Assembly: GCF_036226365.1 (NCBI RefSeq)
Contig: NZ_CP108462.1
Coordinates: 992,001 to 1,056,000, forward strand
Length of the DNA: 64,000 nt
Direction: 5' to 3'
Source of the DNA: Streptomyces sp. NBC_01262
GTDB lineage: Bacteria > Actinomycetota > Actinomycetes > Streptomycetales > Streptomycetaceae
Numbering within the stretch: the stretch's first letter is position 1; each line of letters opens with the position of its first letter. The translations under genes were made by a program, and so were the position numbers. Shown in pieces: positions 52,744-61,812 of this stretch. The notes under the pieces were generated by a model, which made no database searches, was not told the origin of the DNA, and saw nothing but the letters and a program-made list of their open reading frames with translations.

Positions 52744-55700
52744 TCAGAACGCTCGGTTCAGGTGGTCGGCGATGGCGTTGACATGGGGCGGGTCGAGCAG
52801 CGACAGGTGGTGCCCCGCTATGCGCACGACGTGCAGGTCCGGGCACACCTCGTCCCAGCCGAGCGTGTCGTCCTCGCGCTCGTACGCCCGGTCGCGCACG
52901 GTGTGCGGCGCGGGCTCGGTGGCCCGGAAGAGGATGACCCGGCCGTCGTATCGGCCGGGGGTGTGCGCCTCGCCGATGCACAGGTCGAGGTAGGAGGTGC
53001 GCTGGTGCTCCAGCGCGGCGGGCGGGATGTCGGCGGCCTCTTGCAGCATGCGCAGGACGCGTTCGATGCGGCCGCGTTCGTCCATCCCGGCCAGCAGGTC
53101 GTACGGCAGGTCGAGCCGTGCGCCGTAGGTCTGCTCGACGTACTGGGCGAAGCCCTCGAAGTGCGCCCGCGTCCGGTCGCCGGGGACGGGCAGCGGGCGT
53201 ACGGAGTCGATGAGCACGACGGCGTCCACCTGCTGTCCGGCGGCCGTGAGCAGCCGTGCGGTCTCCTGGGCCACGAAGCCGCCGAAGGACCAGCCGCCGA
53301 GCCGGTAGGGGCCGTGCGGGTAGGCCGCACGGATGGCCTGCGCGTAGGCCTGTGCCTTGGCGGTGACGGTGCCGGCCTCCTCGATCCGCTCCAGGCCGAG
53401 GACGGGCTGTCCGGGTCCGAGCAGCCCGGCGAGGGGGCGGTAGACGGTGGTGGGCCCGCCTGCGGCATGCGCGAGGAACAGGGGCGGCCGGTCACCGCCC
53501 TTGCGCAGGACGCGCAGGACACGCGCGGGGCCGTCGCGCAGGGTGGCGATGTGGTCGGCCACGTCCTGGACGGTGGCGGCGCGCAGGAGGTCGCGCAGCG
53601 GGAGCCGCACACCGAACTCGTCCTCCACGGCGGTGCGGATGCGGGTCGCCATCAGCGAGTCCAGGCCGAGGCCGGCCAGCGCGGTGCCGGGGCCGAGCTG
53701 TTCCGGCAGGTGGCCGGTGACGACCGAGACGTGGTGGAGGAGGCGCCGCACAGCCGACGGCGCCTCCCCCGCGCCGCTTGTCGCGGCGGCCGTCGGCGCC
53801 GGAGCAGGGGCGAGCCGGTGGTCGGTCCACCAGTGGCGGGTGTGGCGCCAGCCGGGTCCGGGGACGTCGATGACGCGGCCTGGCGGGAGCGGGATGGGGT
53901 GGCCGGCGGCGTGGAGGGCGGCGAGCTGGGTGCGGAAGGTGAGGGGACTGTCAGTGGCCCGGCGTAGCGTGGGGAGGGCGAGGGCGTCGGGGAGTGTTTC
54001 GGCGAGGGGATGCAGGAGGGTCGGGTGCGGGGAGATCTCGATGAAGGCGGTGTGGCCGTCCTCGGCGGCGGCCGCGAGGGCCTGGGCGAGGCGGACGGGA
54101 CGGCGCAGGTTGGCCGCCCAGTGCGCGGCGTCGTGGGCCGGGACCGCGCGCGGGTCGTCATGGACGGTCGAATAGCCGCGTACGGGGGCTGATTTCCCGC
54201 GTACGTCCGCCAGTTGGGCCAGCAGCTCCGGCAGCAGCGGGTCGACCTGGGGTGAGTGGCCCGCGCCCTGGACGGGCATGGTGCGGACCGGGCGGCCGAG
54301 CGCGGTGAGGTGGTCGGCGAGGCGGGCGACGGCGACGGCGCCGCCGGTCACGATCTGCTGCCTCGGCGAGGAGTGCACCGCGATGTGTACGCCGGGGAAG
54401 TCGGCGGCCAGGGAGTCGAGTTCGGTGTCGGCGAGGTCGAGGACGGCCATCGCCCCGCCGCTGAGCGTGCTGAGCAGCCGGGAGCGTACGGCGATGACGC
54501 GGGCGCCGTCCTCCGGGTCGAGCGCGCCCGAGGCGACGGCGGCGGCGACCTCGCCCATGGAGTGGCCGATGACGGCGGCGGGTTCGACGCCGTGGGCGCG
54601 CCAGAGCTCGGCGAGGGCGACCTGCATGCCGTACAGGACGGGCTGGGCGGTGGCCAGGTGGTCCAGGCCGGTGCCGCGTTCCAGGCATTCGTGGAGGGAG
54701 ATGCCGCAGGCGGCGGCGAGCGCGGGTTCGAGTTTCTCGACGGCGGCGGCGAATGCCGGTTCCCGGTCGAGGAGTTCACGGCCCATGCCGGGCCACTGGC
54801 CGCCGTAGCCGGAGAAGACCCAGACCGGGCCGGGGCCGATGCGGTCGCGGTCACCGGTGAAGACGCCGGGGTCGGGCCGTGACGCGGCCAGCGCGCGCAG
54901 CGAGGCGGCGAGCCCGGTGCGGTCGGCGGCGGTGACTGCGGCGCGGGCCGGGCCCCGGCCGGTGCGGCCGGCGAGGGTGCGGACCAGGTCCTCGGTACGG
55001 GCGGCGCGGCCGTCGGGGGTGTCGAGCCAGTCGGCGAGGCGGGCCGCGGTGACGCGGACGCGCCCGGCGTCGGCGTCGCTGAGGGGCAGGAGGACGGGGG
55101 GCTGGGGGGTGTGGGAGGGCTGTTCGGGGAGCTGCGGCCATTCCTCCAGTACGGCGTGGGCGTTGGTGCCGCCGAAGCCGAAGGCGGAGACCCCGGCCAC
55201 GGCGGCGCCGCCGTAGCGGGGCCAGGGCTCGGGCTCGGTGACGACGCGCAGCCGGGGGTCCTCCAGGGCCGGGGTGTCGCAGTGCAGGGAGGGCGGGATC
55301 CGGTCGTGGTGCAGCGCGAGCACGGTCTTGACCAGTCCCGCGATGCCGGCGGCCGATTCCAGGTGGCCGAGGTTGCTCTTGGCCGAGCCGAGCAGCAGCG
55401 GCTGGTCGAGGTCACGGTCCCGGCCGAGTACGGCGGCCAGCGCGCCCGCCTCGATCGGGTCGCCGAGCGGGGTGCCGGTGCCGTGCGCCTCGACGAGGTC
55501 GACGGTGGCGGGGTCGATTCCGGCCCGGCCGTAGGCGGCTTCCAGGAGGGCGCGCTGGGCCTGCGGGTTGGGCGCCATCAGGCCGTTGGAGCGGCCGTCG
55601 GAGTTGACGGCGGTGGCCCGGATGACGGCGAGCACCCGGTCCCCGTCGCGCAGCGCGTCGGGCAGCCGCTTCAGCACGGCGACCGCGCAGCCCTCGGCCC

Positions 55701-56685
55701 GCCCGATCCCGTCGGCGTAGGCGGAGAACGCCTTGCAGCGGCCGTCCGGCGCGAGCGCCCCCGCCCGGCCGAAGGCGACGGTGACGGCCGGGGCCAGCAG
55801 CAGGTTGACCCCGGCGGCCAGCGCCATGTCGCTCTCGCCGGTGCGCAGGCTGACGCAGGCCTGGTGGACGGCGACCAGCGAGGACGAGCAGGCCGTGTCG
55901 ACCGCCACGCTGGGCCCGCGCAGGTCGAGTACGTAGCTGAGCCTGCCCGCCGCGATGCTCGGCGCCGCGCCGGTCGGCGCCCGGGGGTCGACGGCGGCCG
56001 GGTCGGCGCCGGTGAGCCCGCCGTATTCGCTGGAGGAGATGCCGACGAACACCCCGGTCGCGCTCCCGGCGAGGGAGGGGGCCGGGATGGCGGCGTGGTC
56101 CAGCGCCTCGTGGACGACTTCGAGCAGGATCCGCTGCTGCGGGTCCATGGCGGCGGCCTCGCTCGGGCTGATCCGGAAGAACTCGGCGTCGAAGGCCGCG
56201 ATGTCGTCCAGTGGGCCGAGGTAGCCGCCGCGGCGGGCGGTGCCGGGTGGGACCGTGAAGTCCCGCCAGCGGTCGGCGGGCACGGTGCCGACGGCGTCGG
56301 CGCCTTCGTCGAGCAGCCGCCAGTAGTCGTCCGGGCCGCGCACCCCGCCCGGCAGCCGGCAGCCGATCCCGACGACCGCGATCGGCTCGTCGGACGGCTC
56401 GGGCAGGGTGGCCCGCATGATCAGCGGCGCCGGCTCGGCCGAGTTCAGCCGCCGGACCAGGCCGTCCACGGTGCCCGTCTCCCACAGCAGGGTGGCCGGC
56501 AGCGCCCGCCCGGTGGCGCGGGCCAGCTCGCCGGTGAGGGCGACCGCGTCCCGTGACGACATGCCGTAGTCCACCAGCGGCCGGTCCCCCGCCACCTCGG
56601 CGGCGGCCGTCCCGGCCCAGGAATTGACCCGCTCGGTGATCAGCCGCCGCAGCTCGGCGGCGCCCGCGGCGCCGGTGGCCCTCAC
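52744..56685 (-). CDS. Pks13-type polyketide synthase, ACP-KS-AT-ACP-TE
   Basis: This 1313-residue protein has domains in order. An N-terminal ACP spans about 10-85 with Ser44 in YGMSSRDAV, very close to the Pks13 N-ACP. KS spans about 99-520 with Cys266, His401 and His441. AT spans about 620-905 with Ser709 in GHSMGE; GAGH at 807-810 replaces the usual YASH/HAFH. A second ACP has Ser1010 in LGLDS. The thioesterase has Ser1133 in GWSFGG and His1292. No KR, DH or ER is present. Mycobacterial Pks13 has this same order and condenses two fatty chains to an alpha-alkyl beta-keto acid; this version is shorter. The start is GTG overlapping the FAAL stop, with GGGAGG upstream. Confidence 0.93.
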   Translation of the reverse strand: MRATGAAGAAELRRLITERVNSWAGTAAAEVAGDRPLVDYGMSSRDAVALTGELARATGRALPATLLWETGTVDGLVRRLNSAEPAPLIMRATLPEPSDEPIAVVGIGCRLPGGVRGPDDYWRLLDEGADAVGTVPADRWRDFTVPPGTARRGGYLGPLDDIAAFDAEFFRISPSEAAAMDPQQRILLEVVHEALDHAAIPAPSLAGSATGVFVGISSSEYGGLTGADPAAVDPRAPTGAAPSIAAGRLSYVLDLRGPSVAVDTACSSSLVAVHQACVSLRTGESDMALAAGVNLLLAPAVTVAFGRAGALAPDGRCKAFSAYADGIGRAEGCAVAVLKRLPDALRDGDRVLAVIRATAVNSDGRSNGLMAPNPQAQRALLEAAYGRAGIDPATVDLVEAHGTGTPLGDPIEAGALAAVLGRDRDLDQPLLLGSAKSNLGHLESAAGIAGLVKTVLALHHDRIPPSLHCDTPALEDPRLRVVTEPEPWPRYGGAAVAGVSAFGFGGTNAHAVLEEWPQLPEQPSHTPQPPVLLPLSDADAGRVRVTAARLADWLDTPDGRAARTEDLVRTLAGRTGRGPARAAVTAADRTGLAASLRALAASRPDPGVFTGDRDRIGPGPVWVFSGYGGQWPGMGRELLDREPAFAAAVEKLEPALAAACGISLHECLERGTGLDHLATAQPVLYGMQVALAELWRAHGVEPAAVIGHSMGEVAAAVASGALDPEDGARVIAVRSRLLSTLSGGAMAVLDLADTELDSLAADFPGVHIAVHSSPRQQIVTGGAVAVARLADHLTALGRPVRTMPVQGAGHSPQVDPLLPELLAQLADVRGKSAPVRGYSTVHDDPRAVPAHDAAHWAANLRRPVRLAQALAAAAEDGHTAFIEISPHPTLLHPLAETLPDALALPTLRRATDSPLTFRTQLAALHAAGHPIPLPPGRVIDVPGPGWRHTRHWWTDHRLAPAPAPTAAATSGAGEAPSAVRRLLHHVSVVTGHLPEQLGPGTALAGLGLDSLMATRIRTAVEDEFGVRLPLRDLLRAATVQDVADHIATLRDGPARVLRVLRKGGDRPPLFLAHAAGGPTTVYRPLAGLLGPGQPVLGLERIEEAGTVTAKAQAYAQAIRAAYPHGPYRLGGWSFGGFVAQETARLLTAAGQQVDAVVLIDSVRPLPVPGDRTRAHFEGFAQYVEQTYGARLDLPYDLLAGMDERGRIERVLRMLQEAADIPPAALEHQRTSYLDLCIGEAHTPGRYDGRVILFRATEPAPHTVRDRAYEREDDTLGWDEVCPDLHVVRIAGHHLSLLDPPHVNAIADHLNRAF

Positions 56686-58430
56686 GCGGCGTCACCTCCC
56701 GCGCCCGCGGACGCGTACGCCCCGCCCAGATAGCGCGTACGGGTCAGCGACCGGGACACCTTGCCGCTGGAGGTGCGCGGGACCGTGCCCGGCGGGACGA
56801 GGACGAAGTCCCTCACGCGCAGCCCGTGGCGGGCGGAGACGGCAGCGCGGACGGCGCGGGCGACCTCTTCGGGGGCACGGTCGGCGGCGGCCAGGGCGCG
56901 GCCGTGCTCGGCGACGATGACCAGGCCTTCCGTACCGTCGTCGAGGCCGACGGCGAAGGCGGCGAGACGGTCGCGGCGGACGGCGGGGTGGGCGTCCTGG
57001 GCGGTGGCTTCGAGGTCCTGGGGGTAGTGGTTGCGGCCGTCCACGATGACCAGGTCCTTCAGGCGGCCGGTGACCAGGAGCTGCCCGTCCACCATCGTGC
57101 CGAGGTCGCCGGTGCGCAGCCAGGTGCCCGGGGCCCCGTGCAGGGCGGCGTGGAAGGCCCGGCGGGTCTGCGGGTCCCGGTTCCAGTAGCCCCGGCCGAC
57201 GTTGGGGCCCTGGACCCAGATCTCGCCGACCTCGCCCTCCCCCAGCGCGGTGCTCCGGGCCGGGTCGACGATCCGCACCTGCTGGTCGGCCGGCTCGCCG
57301 CAGCCCGCCAGGTCGACGGCCGCCGGGTCGCCGAGGGCGACGGGCAGTGCCTTGCCGGCGGCCAGCGCGTCGCGGTCGAGCACGAAGCGGCGCAGAGGTT
57401 CGCCGGGGCGGGCTGCGCAGACGAAGACGGTGGCTTCGGCGAGTCCGTAGGAGGGGCAGTGCGCGGTGCCCGGCAGCCCCTGCGCGGCGAAGGCGGCGTG
57501 GAAGCGCTCGGCGGTGGCGGGGCGTACCGGCTCGCTGCCGTTGAGGAGGGCGTGGACGCCGTCGAGGCGCAGCCCGGCCTTCTCCTCCTCGCCGATCGCC
57601 GAGACGCAGTAGTCGTACGCGAAGTTGGGCGCGGCGCTGGTGGCCCGGGGGTGGGCGGCGAGCAGCCGCAGCCAGCGGGCGGGGCGCTGGAGGAAGTCGG
57701 CGGGATCCATGAGGACCGACAGCAGCCCGCGCACGACGGGGGCGGCGATGCTGAGCACCAGGCCCATGTCGTGGTAGAGCGGCAGCCAGCCGACGGTGGT
57801 GATGGGCTGTTCGTCGGCGTCGTAGGCGGTCAGCGCCTGGCGGGCGTTGGCCACGACATTGGCGTGCGAGATCTCGACGCCGGCCGGAACCCGGGTGGAT
57901 CCCGAGGTGTACTGAAGGTAGGCGGTGGATCCGGTCTCCAGCTCCGGCGGCTCCCAGCGGTCGGCCTCGCCGTCCTCGTCATCCGGGACGAGGTCCGTGG
58001 CCAGCACAAGGGCCGGTATCCGCCGGTCCACGAGGAAGGACCGTACGGTTTCGAGACGGTCGCGGGTGGTGAGCACCGCCGAGGGGCGGGCGTCGGCGAG
58101 TACGGCGGCGAGCCGGTCGCCGTGCCCGGGCAGGTCGGGGGTGAACATCGGCACCGCGACGCGGCCCGCGCTGAGCGCGCCGAGAAAGCCGATGACGAAG
58201 TCCGGGCCCTGCGGGCAGAGCAGGGCGACCCGGTCGCCCGGGGTGGTGGTCCGGGCGATCCGGGCGGCGACGGCCTCGGTCCGCACGTGCAGGCGCCGCC
58301 AGGTGAGGGTGCGGTGGACGCCGCGCGAGTCGTACGTGGGATGGTCGACGAAGGTGAAGGCGCGGCGGGCGGGGGTGGTCTCGGCCCAGTGCCGCAGATG
58401 GTCGGGCAGGGTCAGGGAGTTCGTGCGCAT
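56682..58430 (-). CDS. fatty acyl-AMP ligase (FAAL), FadD32-like
   Basis: This 582-residue protein is an ANL-superfamily enzyme with P-loop YTSGSTRVPAGVEISHANV (about 174-192), WLPLYHDMGL (215-224), TGDLG (440-444) and TGRLKDLVIVDGRNHYPQDLE (454-474). The YHDMG and RNHYPQDLE forms mark FAALs, which load fatty acids as acyl-AMP onto a carrier protein instead of CoA. FadD32 does this for the Pks13 N-terminal ACP. GAGGAG precedes the ATG at 58430, and the stop overlaps the PKS start (GTGA). It is expected to feed the PKS directly. Confidence 0.92.
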   Translation of the reverse strand: MRTNSLTLPDHLRHWAETTPARRAFTFVDHPTYDSRGVHRTLTWRRLHVRTEAVAARIARTTTPGDRVALLCPQGPDFVIGFLGALSAGRVAVPMFTPDLPGHGDRLAAVLADARPSAVLTTRDRLETVRSFLVDRRIPALVLATDLVPDDEDGEADRWEPPELETGSTAYLQYTSGSTRVPAGVEISHANVVANARQALTAYDADEQPITTVGWLPLYHDMGLVLSIAAPVVRGLLSVLMDPADFLQRPARWLRLLAAHPRATSAAPNFAYDYCVSAIGEEEKAGLRLDGVHALLNGSEPVRPATAERFHAAFAAQGLPGTAHCPSYGLAEATVFVCAARPGEPLRRFVLDRDALAAGKALPVALGDPAAVDLAGCGEPADQQVRIVDPARSTALGEGEVGEIWVQGPNVGRGYWNRDPQTRRAFHAALHGAPGTWLRTGDLGTMVDGQLLVTGRLKDLVIVDGRNHYPQDLEATAQDAHPAVRRDRLAAFAVGLDDGTEGLVIVAEHGRALAAADRAPEEVARAVRAAVSARHGLRVRDFVLVPPGTVPRTSSGKVSRSLTRTRYLGGAYASAGAGGDAA

Positions 58431-58455
58431 GGGGCGGCTCCTCATGTCACAGCAG

Positions 58456-60030
58456 TCACAGCGGGATGTTGCCGTGCCGCCGGTCGGGGACGGCGACACG
58501 CTTGGTGCGCAGGGCGCGCAGCGCGCGGCAGATGTGCGCCCGGGTGTCGCGCGGGGCGATGACGGCGTCGATGTAGCCGCGCTCGGCGGCCGCGTAGGGG
58601 GTGGCGTAGGTGGTCTCGTAACGCTCGATCAGTCGGGCGCGCAGGGCTTCGGGGTCCGCGGCCGCGGCGAGTTCGCGGCGGTGCAGCACGCTGACCGCGC
58701 CCTCGGCGCCCATCACGGCGATCCGGGCGGTGGGCCAGGCGAGGTTGACGTCGGCGCCGAGGTGCTTGGAGCCCATGACCGCGTATCCGCCGCCGTAGGC
58801 CTTGCGGATGACGACGGTGACCTTGGGGACGGTGGCCTCGGCGTACGCGTACAGCAGCTTGGCGCCGCGCCGGATGATCCCGGCCTGCTCCTGGCTCGCC
58901 CCGGACAGATAGCCGGGGACGTCGGTGAAGGTCAGCAGCGGGATGCCGAAGGCGTCGCAGAAGCGCACGAAGCGGGCCGCCTTCTCGGAGGCGTCGATGT
59001 CCAGGACTCCGGCGGCGTGCAGCGGCTGGTTGGCGACGACGCCGACCGATCGGCCCTCGACGCGGGCCAGGGCGCACAGGATGTTGGGCGCGAACAGCTC
59101 GTGCACCTGGAGCAGTTCGCCGTCGTCGACGACCGCGCGGACGATCTCGCCCATGTCGTAGGCCAGGCCGGGCCGGTCCGGGACCACGCCGTCCAACGCC
59201 GGATCGGCGGGGCCGGCAGGGGCGGGCGGGGCGTATTCGGGCGGCCGTTCACGGTTGTTGGCCGGCAGATAGGACAGCAGGTCGCGCACGGTGTCGAGGG
59301 CGTCGTCCTCGTCCTCGGCGAGGAAGTGCGCGTTGCCGTTGGCCTCGTTGCTGGTCCGGGCGCCGCCCAGCTCCTCGGCGGTCGTACGCTCCCCCGTCAC
59401 GGCCTCGATGACGTCCGGGCCCGTGACGAACATGTGCGAGGTGCCGTCCACCATGACCGTGAAGTCGGTGATCGCCGGTGAGTACGCGGCCCCGCCCGCA
59501 CACGGGCCCATGATCACCGAGATCTGCGGAATGACCCCCGAGCCCTGCACATTGCGGCGGACCAGCTCAGCGTAGAGGGCGAGCGAGGCGACGCCCTCCT
59601 GGATGCGGGCGCCCCCGGAGTCGTTGAGGCCGATGACCGGGCAGCCGGTCCTCAGCGCCAGGTCCATGATCTTGACGACCTTCTCGCCGAAGGCCTCGCC
59701 CATGCTCCCGCCGAACACGGTGGCGTCCTGTGCGAACACACAGACCTGGCGTCCGTCGACGGTTCCGTAGCCGGTGATCACGCCGTCGCCGTACGGCCGT
59801 GTCCCCTCGTCCCCGGTGGGCCTGGCCCGTACGAAGACATCGGTCTCCGTGAACGACCCCGCGTCCATGAGCCGCTCGATCCGGGTCCGCGCCGTCAGCC
59901 GCCCGCGCTCCCGCTGCCGTGCCACGGCCCGGGGCGAGCCGGGAGCGCCCGCCTGTTCCCGGCGGCGCGCCAGATCGGCGACGCGCCGCGCCGTGCTGTC
60001 CGCACGGGACGTTTCCGCGATACTCGTCAC
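58456..60030 (-). CDS. acyl-CoA carboxylase beta subunit (carboxyltransferase), AccD-like
   Basis: This 524-residue protein has the biotin-dependent carboxyltransferase fold. Its oxyanion loops are LNDSGGARIQEGVASLALYAELVRRN and MGPCAGGAAYSPAITDF in the N-domain, and YGGGYAVMGSKHLGADVNLAWP in the C-domain. This type (as AccD4/AccD5) carboxylates the alpha carbon of acyl-CoA to give the nucleophile for condensation. No biotin carboxylase/carrier (AccA) gene is adjacent, so a shared one must supply carboxybiotin. The GTG at 60030 has GGAGG five bases upstream. It is the first gene of the operon, 25 bases before the FAAL start. Confidence 0.9.
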   Translation of the reverse strand: MTSIAETSRADSTARRVADLARRREQAGAPGSPRAVARQRERGRLTARTRIERLMDAGSFTETDVFVRARPTGDEGTRPYGDGVITGYGTVDGRQVCVFAQDATVFGGSMGEAFGEKVVKIMDLALRTGCPVIGLNDSGGARIQEGVASLALYAELVRRNVQGSGVIPQISVIMGPCAGGAAYSPAITDFTVMVDGTSHMFVTGPDVIEAVTGERTTAEELGGARTSNEANGNAHFLAEDEDDALDTVRDLLSYLPANNRERPPEYAPPAPAGPADPALDGVVPDRPGLAYDMGEIVRAVVDDGELLQVHELFAPNILCALARVEGRSVGVVANQPLHAAGVLDIDASEKAARFVRFCDAFGIPLLTFTDVPGYLSGASQEQAGIIRRGAKLLYAYAEATVPKVTVVIRKAYGGGYAVMGSKHLGADVNLAWPTARIAVMGAEGAVSVLHRRELAAAADPEALRARLIERYETTYATPYAAAERGYIDAVIAPRDTRAHICRALRALRTKRVAVPDRRHGNIPL

Positions 60031-60145
60031 AGCCACCTCCGAAGGGGCTTTCGAATATCGCAGTCCCGGGACGCACGCCGGGTGATTCACCCCGCGCTGT
60101 GGGTTAGTTGAGCCTCCCGGGCCCTGGTTTCGTCACGGCATGACA

Positions 60146-60181
60146 ACGGCCCCACCCGCCCCGAGGGGCACGTGGGGCCGT
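60146..60181. terminator. hairpin between the DUF5302 gene and the AccD gene
   Basis: ACGGCCCCAC (60146-60155) pairs with GTGGGGCCGT (60172-60181); the loop holds a smaller CCCC/GGGG stem. It lies 26 bases after the DUF5302 stop and upstream of the carboxylase gene, so it should insulate the lipid operon from read-through. Confidence 0.6.
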
Positions 60182-60207
60182 GACCGCGGCCACAGGGCCT
60201 GTCCGGC

Positions 60208-60471
60208 TCAGCCGCTCTTACGGCGGAACTCGCGCTGCCCGCCGGCCCGGCCGTGCGCTCCGTGGATCTTCGAGCCGTCCCGGCCCGCGCCCCCGGCCGC
60301 GGCCGCCGCGCCTCCGTTGCGCTTGCGCTCCAGTGCCTCCCGGAATTTGCGCTTGACGTCGTCCTCCGCCGCCTCCGGCGCCTCGGGCACCGCGTTGTCG
60401 ACCTCGGGCACCTCGCGCGTCTGGTCCGAAGCTTCCGCTTCCATGGCCGCCTCCTGGTCTGGGTGAGTCAT
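60208..60471 (-). CDS. DUF5302-domain protein
   Basis: This 87-residue charged protein has an acidic first half ([28 protein letters not shown]), a basic helix [14 protein letters not shown], and the tail [20 protein letters not shown] that marks DUF5302. The family is small, widespread in streptomycetes and of unknown function; it looks largely disordered and could bind nucleic acid or a partner. The ATG at 60471 starts the conserved part; an upstream start would add 14 unrelated residues. A terminator-like hairpin follows it. Confidence 0.8.
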   Translation of the reverse strand: MTHPDQEAAMEAEASDQTREVPEVDNAVPEAPEAAEDDVKRKFREALERKRNGGAAAAAGGAGRDGSKIHGAHGRAGGQREFRRKSG

Positions 60472-60534
60472 GGGGACAGCCTCGCACGTCGGCGGCCTCC
60501 GCACAGCCGCCACCGAGGCAGTACCGGCCAGTGA

Positions 60535-60550
60535 CGGGCCCTAGGGCCCG
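60535..60550. promoter_or_regulatory. 16-bp perfect palindrome between divergent genes
   Basis: CGGGCCCTAGGGCCCG is fully palindromic and lies in the 145-base spacer between the DUF5302 gene and the acetamidase gene, 66 bases before the latter. It may be an operator for either gene; as a strong GC hairpin it could also form structure in RNA. Confidence 0.4.
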
Positions 60551-60616
60551 AATCCGGTTGAATGCTGTCCGGGCCGGCGAGAGCCACGAGGACGACGAGA
60601 GCGGAGCGGACCGGAA

Positions 60617-61624
60617 ATGAGCGACCCGAGGATCATCACCGTGCGGCCCGGACCGGGCGAGTACGCCTGGACGTTCGGCGGCGCGCCGCCCGTGGCGCGG
60701 ATCGCGCCGGGGACGGTGCTGGACCTGTACACCGAGGACTGCTTCGCGGGGCGGGTGCGATCGGTCAGCGACCTGGTGTCGGAGGTGTGCGAGTTCCCGT
60801 TCCTGAATCCGCAGACCGGGCCGTTCTACGTGGAGGGGGCCGAGCCCGGCGACACGGTGGCGGTGCACTTCGTGTCGATCGAGCCGGCCCGGGACTGGGC
60901 GGCGTCCACCACCGTGCCGCTGTTCGGCGCGCTGACCTCGACGCATACGACGGCGACCCTGCAGCCACCGCTGCCCGAGGTGGTGTGGATGTGGCAGCTG
61001 GACCGGGAGCGGCGCGTGTGCGAGTTCGCCGCCCGGGACAGCGACATCCGCGTCGAGCTGCCGATGGACCCGATGCACGGCACCGTCGGGGTCGCGCCGG
61101 CCAACCTCGAAGTGCGCTCGGCCCTGGTCCCGGACGCGCACGGCGGCAACATGGACACGCCGGAGATGCGGGCGGGTGTGACCTGCTATCTGGGGGTGAA
61201 CGTCGAGGGCGCGATGCTGAGTCTGGGCGACGGGCACGCACGGCAGGGCGAGGGCGAGACGTGCGGGGTGGCGGTGGAGTGCGCCATGAACACGGTCGTG
61301 GTCGTCGAGCTGCTGAAGGGGCTGGCGACCCCCTGGCCCCGGCTGGAATCGGATACGTACATCATGTCGACGGGCTCGGCCCGCCCGCTGGAGGACGCCT
61401 TCCGGATCGCGCAGCTCGACCTCGTCCAGTGGCTGGCCCGCGACTACGGGCTGTCGCAGATGGACGCGTACCAACTGGCCAGCCAGGGGGTGGAGTCGCC
61501 GCTGGCCAATGTGTGCGACACCAACTACACGTCGGTGGCGAAGTTCCGCAAGGCGTGGCTGCCGCCGGGGACCCCGAACCGGGGGCTGCACCAGCAGTTG
61601 AGGGAGACCGCGGCGCTCCTGTGA
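60617..61624 (+). CDS. acetamidase/formamidase family protein
   Basis: This 335-residue beta-rich protein matches the FmdA/AmdA family, with VEGAEPGDTVAVHFVSIEPARDWAAS, DPMHGTVGVAP, PDAHGGNMDTPEM and LSLGDGHARQGEGETCGVAVE (metal-binding Asp/His and active-site region). It would hydrolyse formamide or short amides to ammonia and an acid. No signal peptide is present. The ATG at 60617 follows GGAG. It stands alone, divergent from the DUF5302 gene. Confidence 0.87.
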   Translation: MSDPRIITVRPGPGEYAWTFGGAPPVARIAPGTVLDLYTEDCFAGRVRSVSDLVSEVCEFPFLNPQTGPFYVEGAEPGDTVAVHFVSIEPARDWAASTTVPLFGALTSTHTTATLQPPLPEVVWMWQLDRERRVCEFAARDSDIRVELPMDPMHGTVGVAPANLEVRSALVPDAHGGNMDTPEMRAGVTCYLGVNVEGAMLSLGDGHARQGEGETCGVAVECAMNTVVVVELLKGLATPWPRLESDTYIMSTGSARPLEDAFRIAQLDLVQWLARDYGLSQMDAYQLASQGVESPLANVCDTNYTSVAKFRKAWLPPGTPNRGLHQQLRETAALL

Positions 61625-61812
61625 CGGGCCGGGAGCGGGGGCGGGCGTGGGCAGGGGTTGGGGCTTCCTTGACCGGCGGCCCGTTGCCGGGCCGTGGGTC
61701 GACATGTACATTTCAAAACACCGTTACCCGCAGGCAACCCCAGCGCAGAGTCTACGCGCGCAGAATGATCGCCGCACTACCTCTACCACTCCCCCACACG
61801 GAGGTACCACGG

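Noticed and set aside
52744..60030. Interpretation of the PKS operon as an ordinary type I polyketide antibiotic cluster
   Set aside because: There is a single KS, no reductive domains, an N-terminal ACP, a FAAL of FadD32 form and an Ag85-like transferase, which together fit Pks13 far better.
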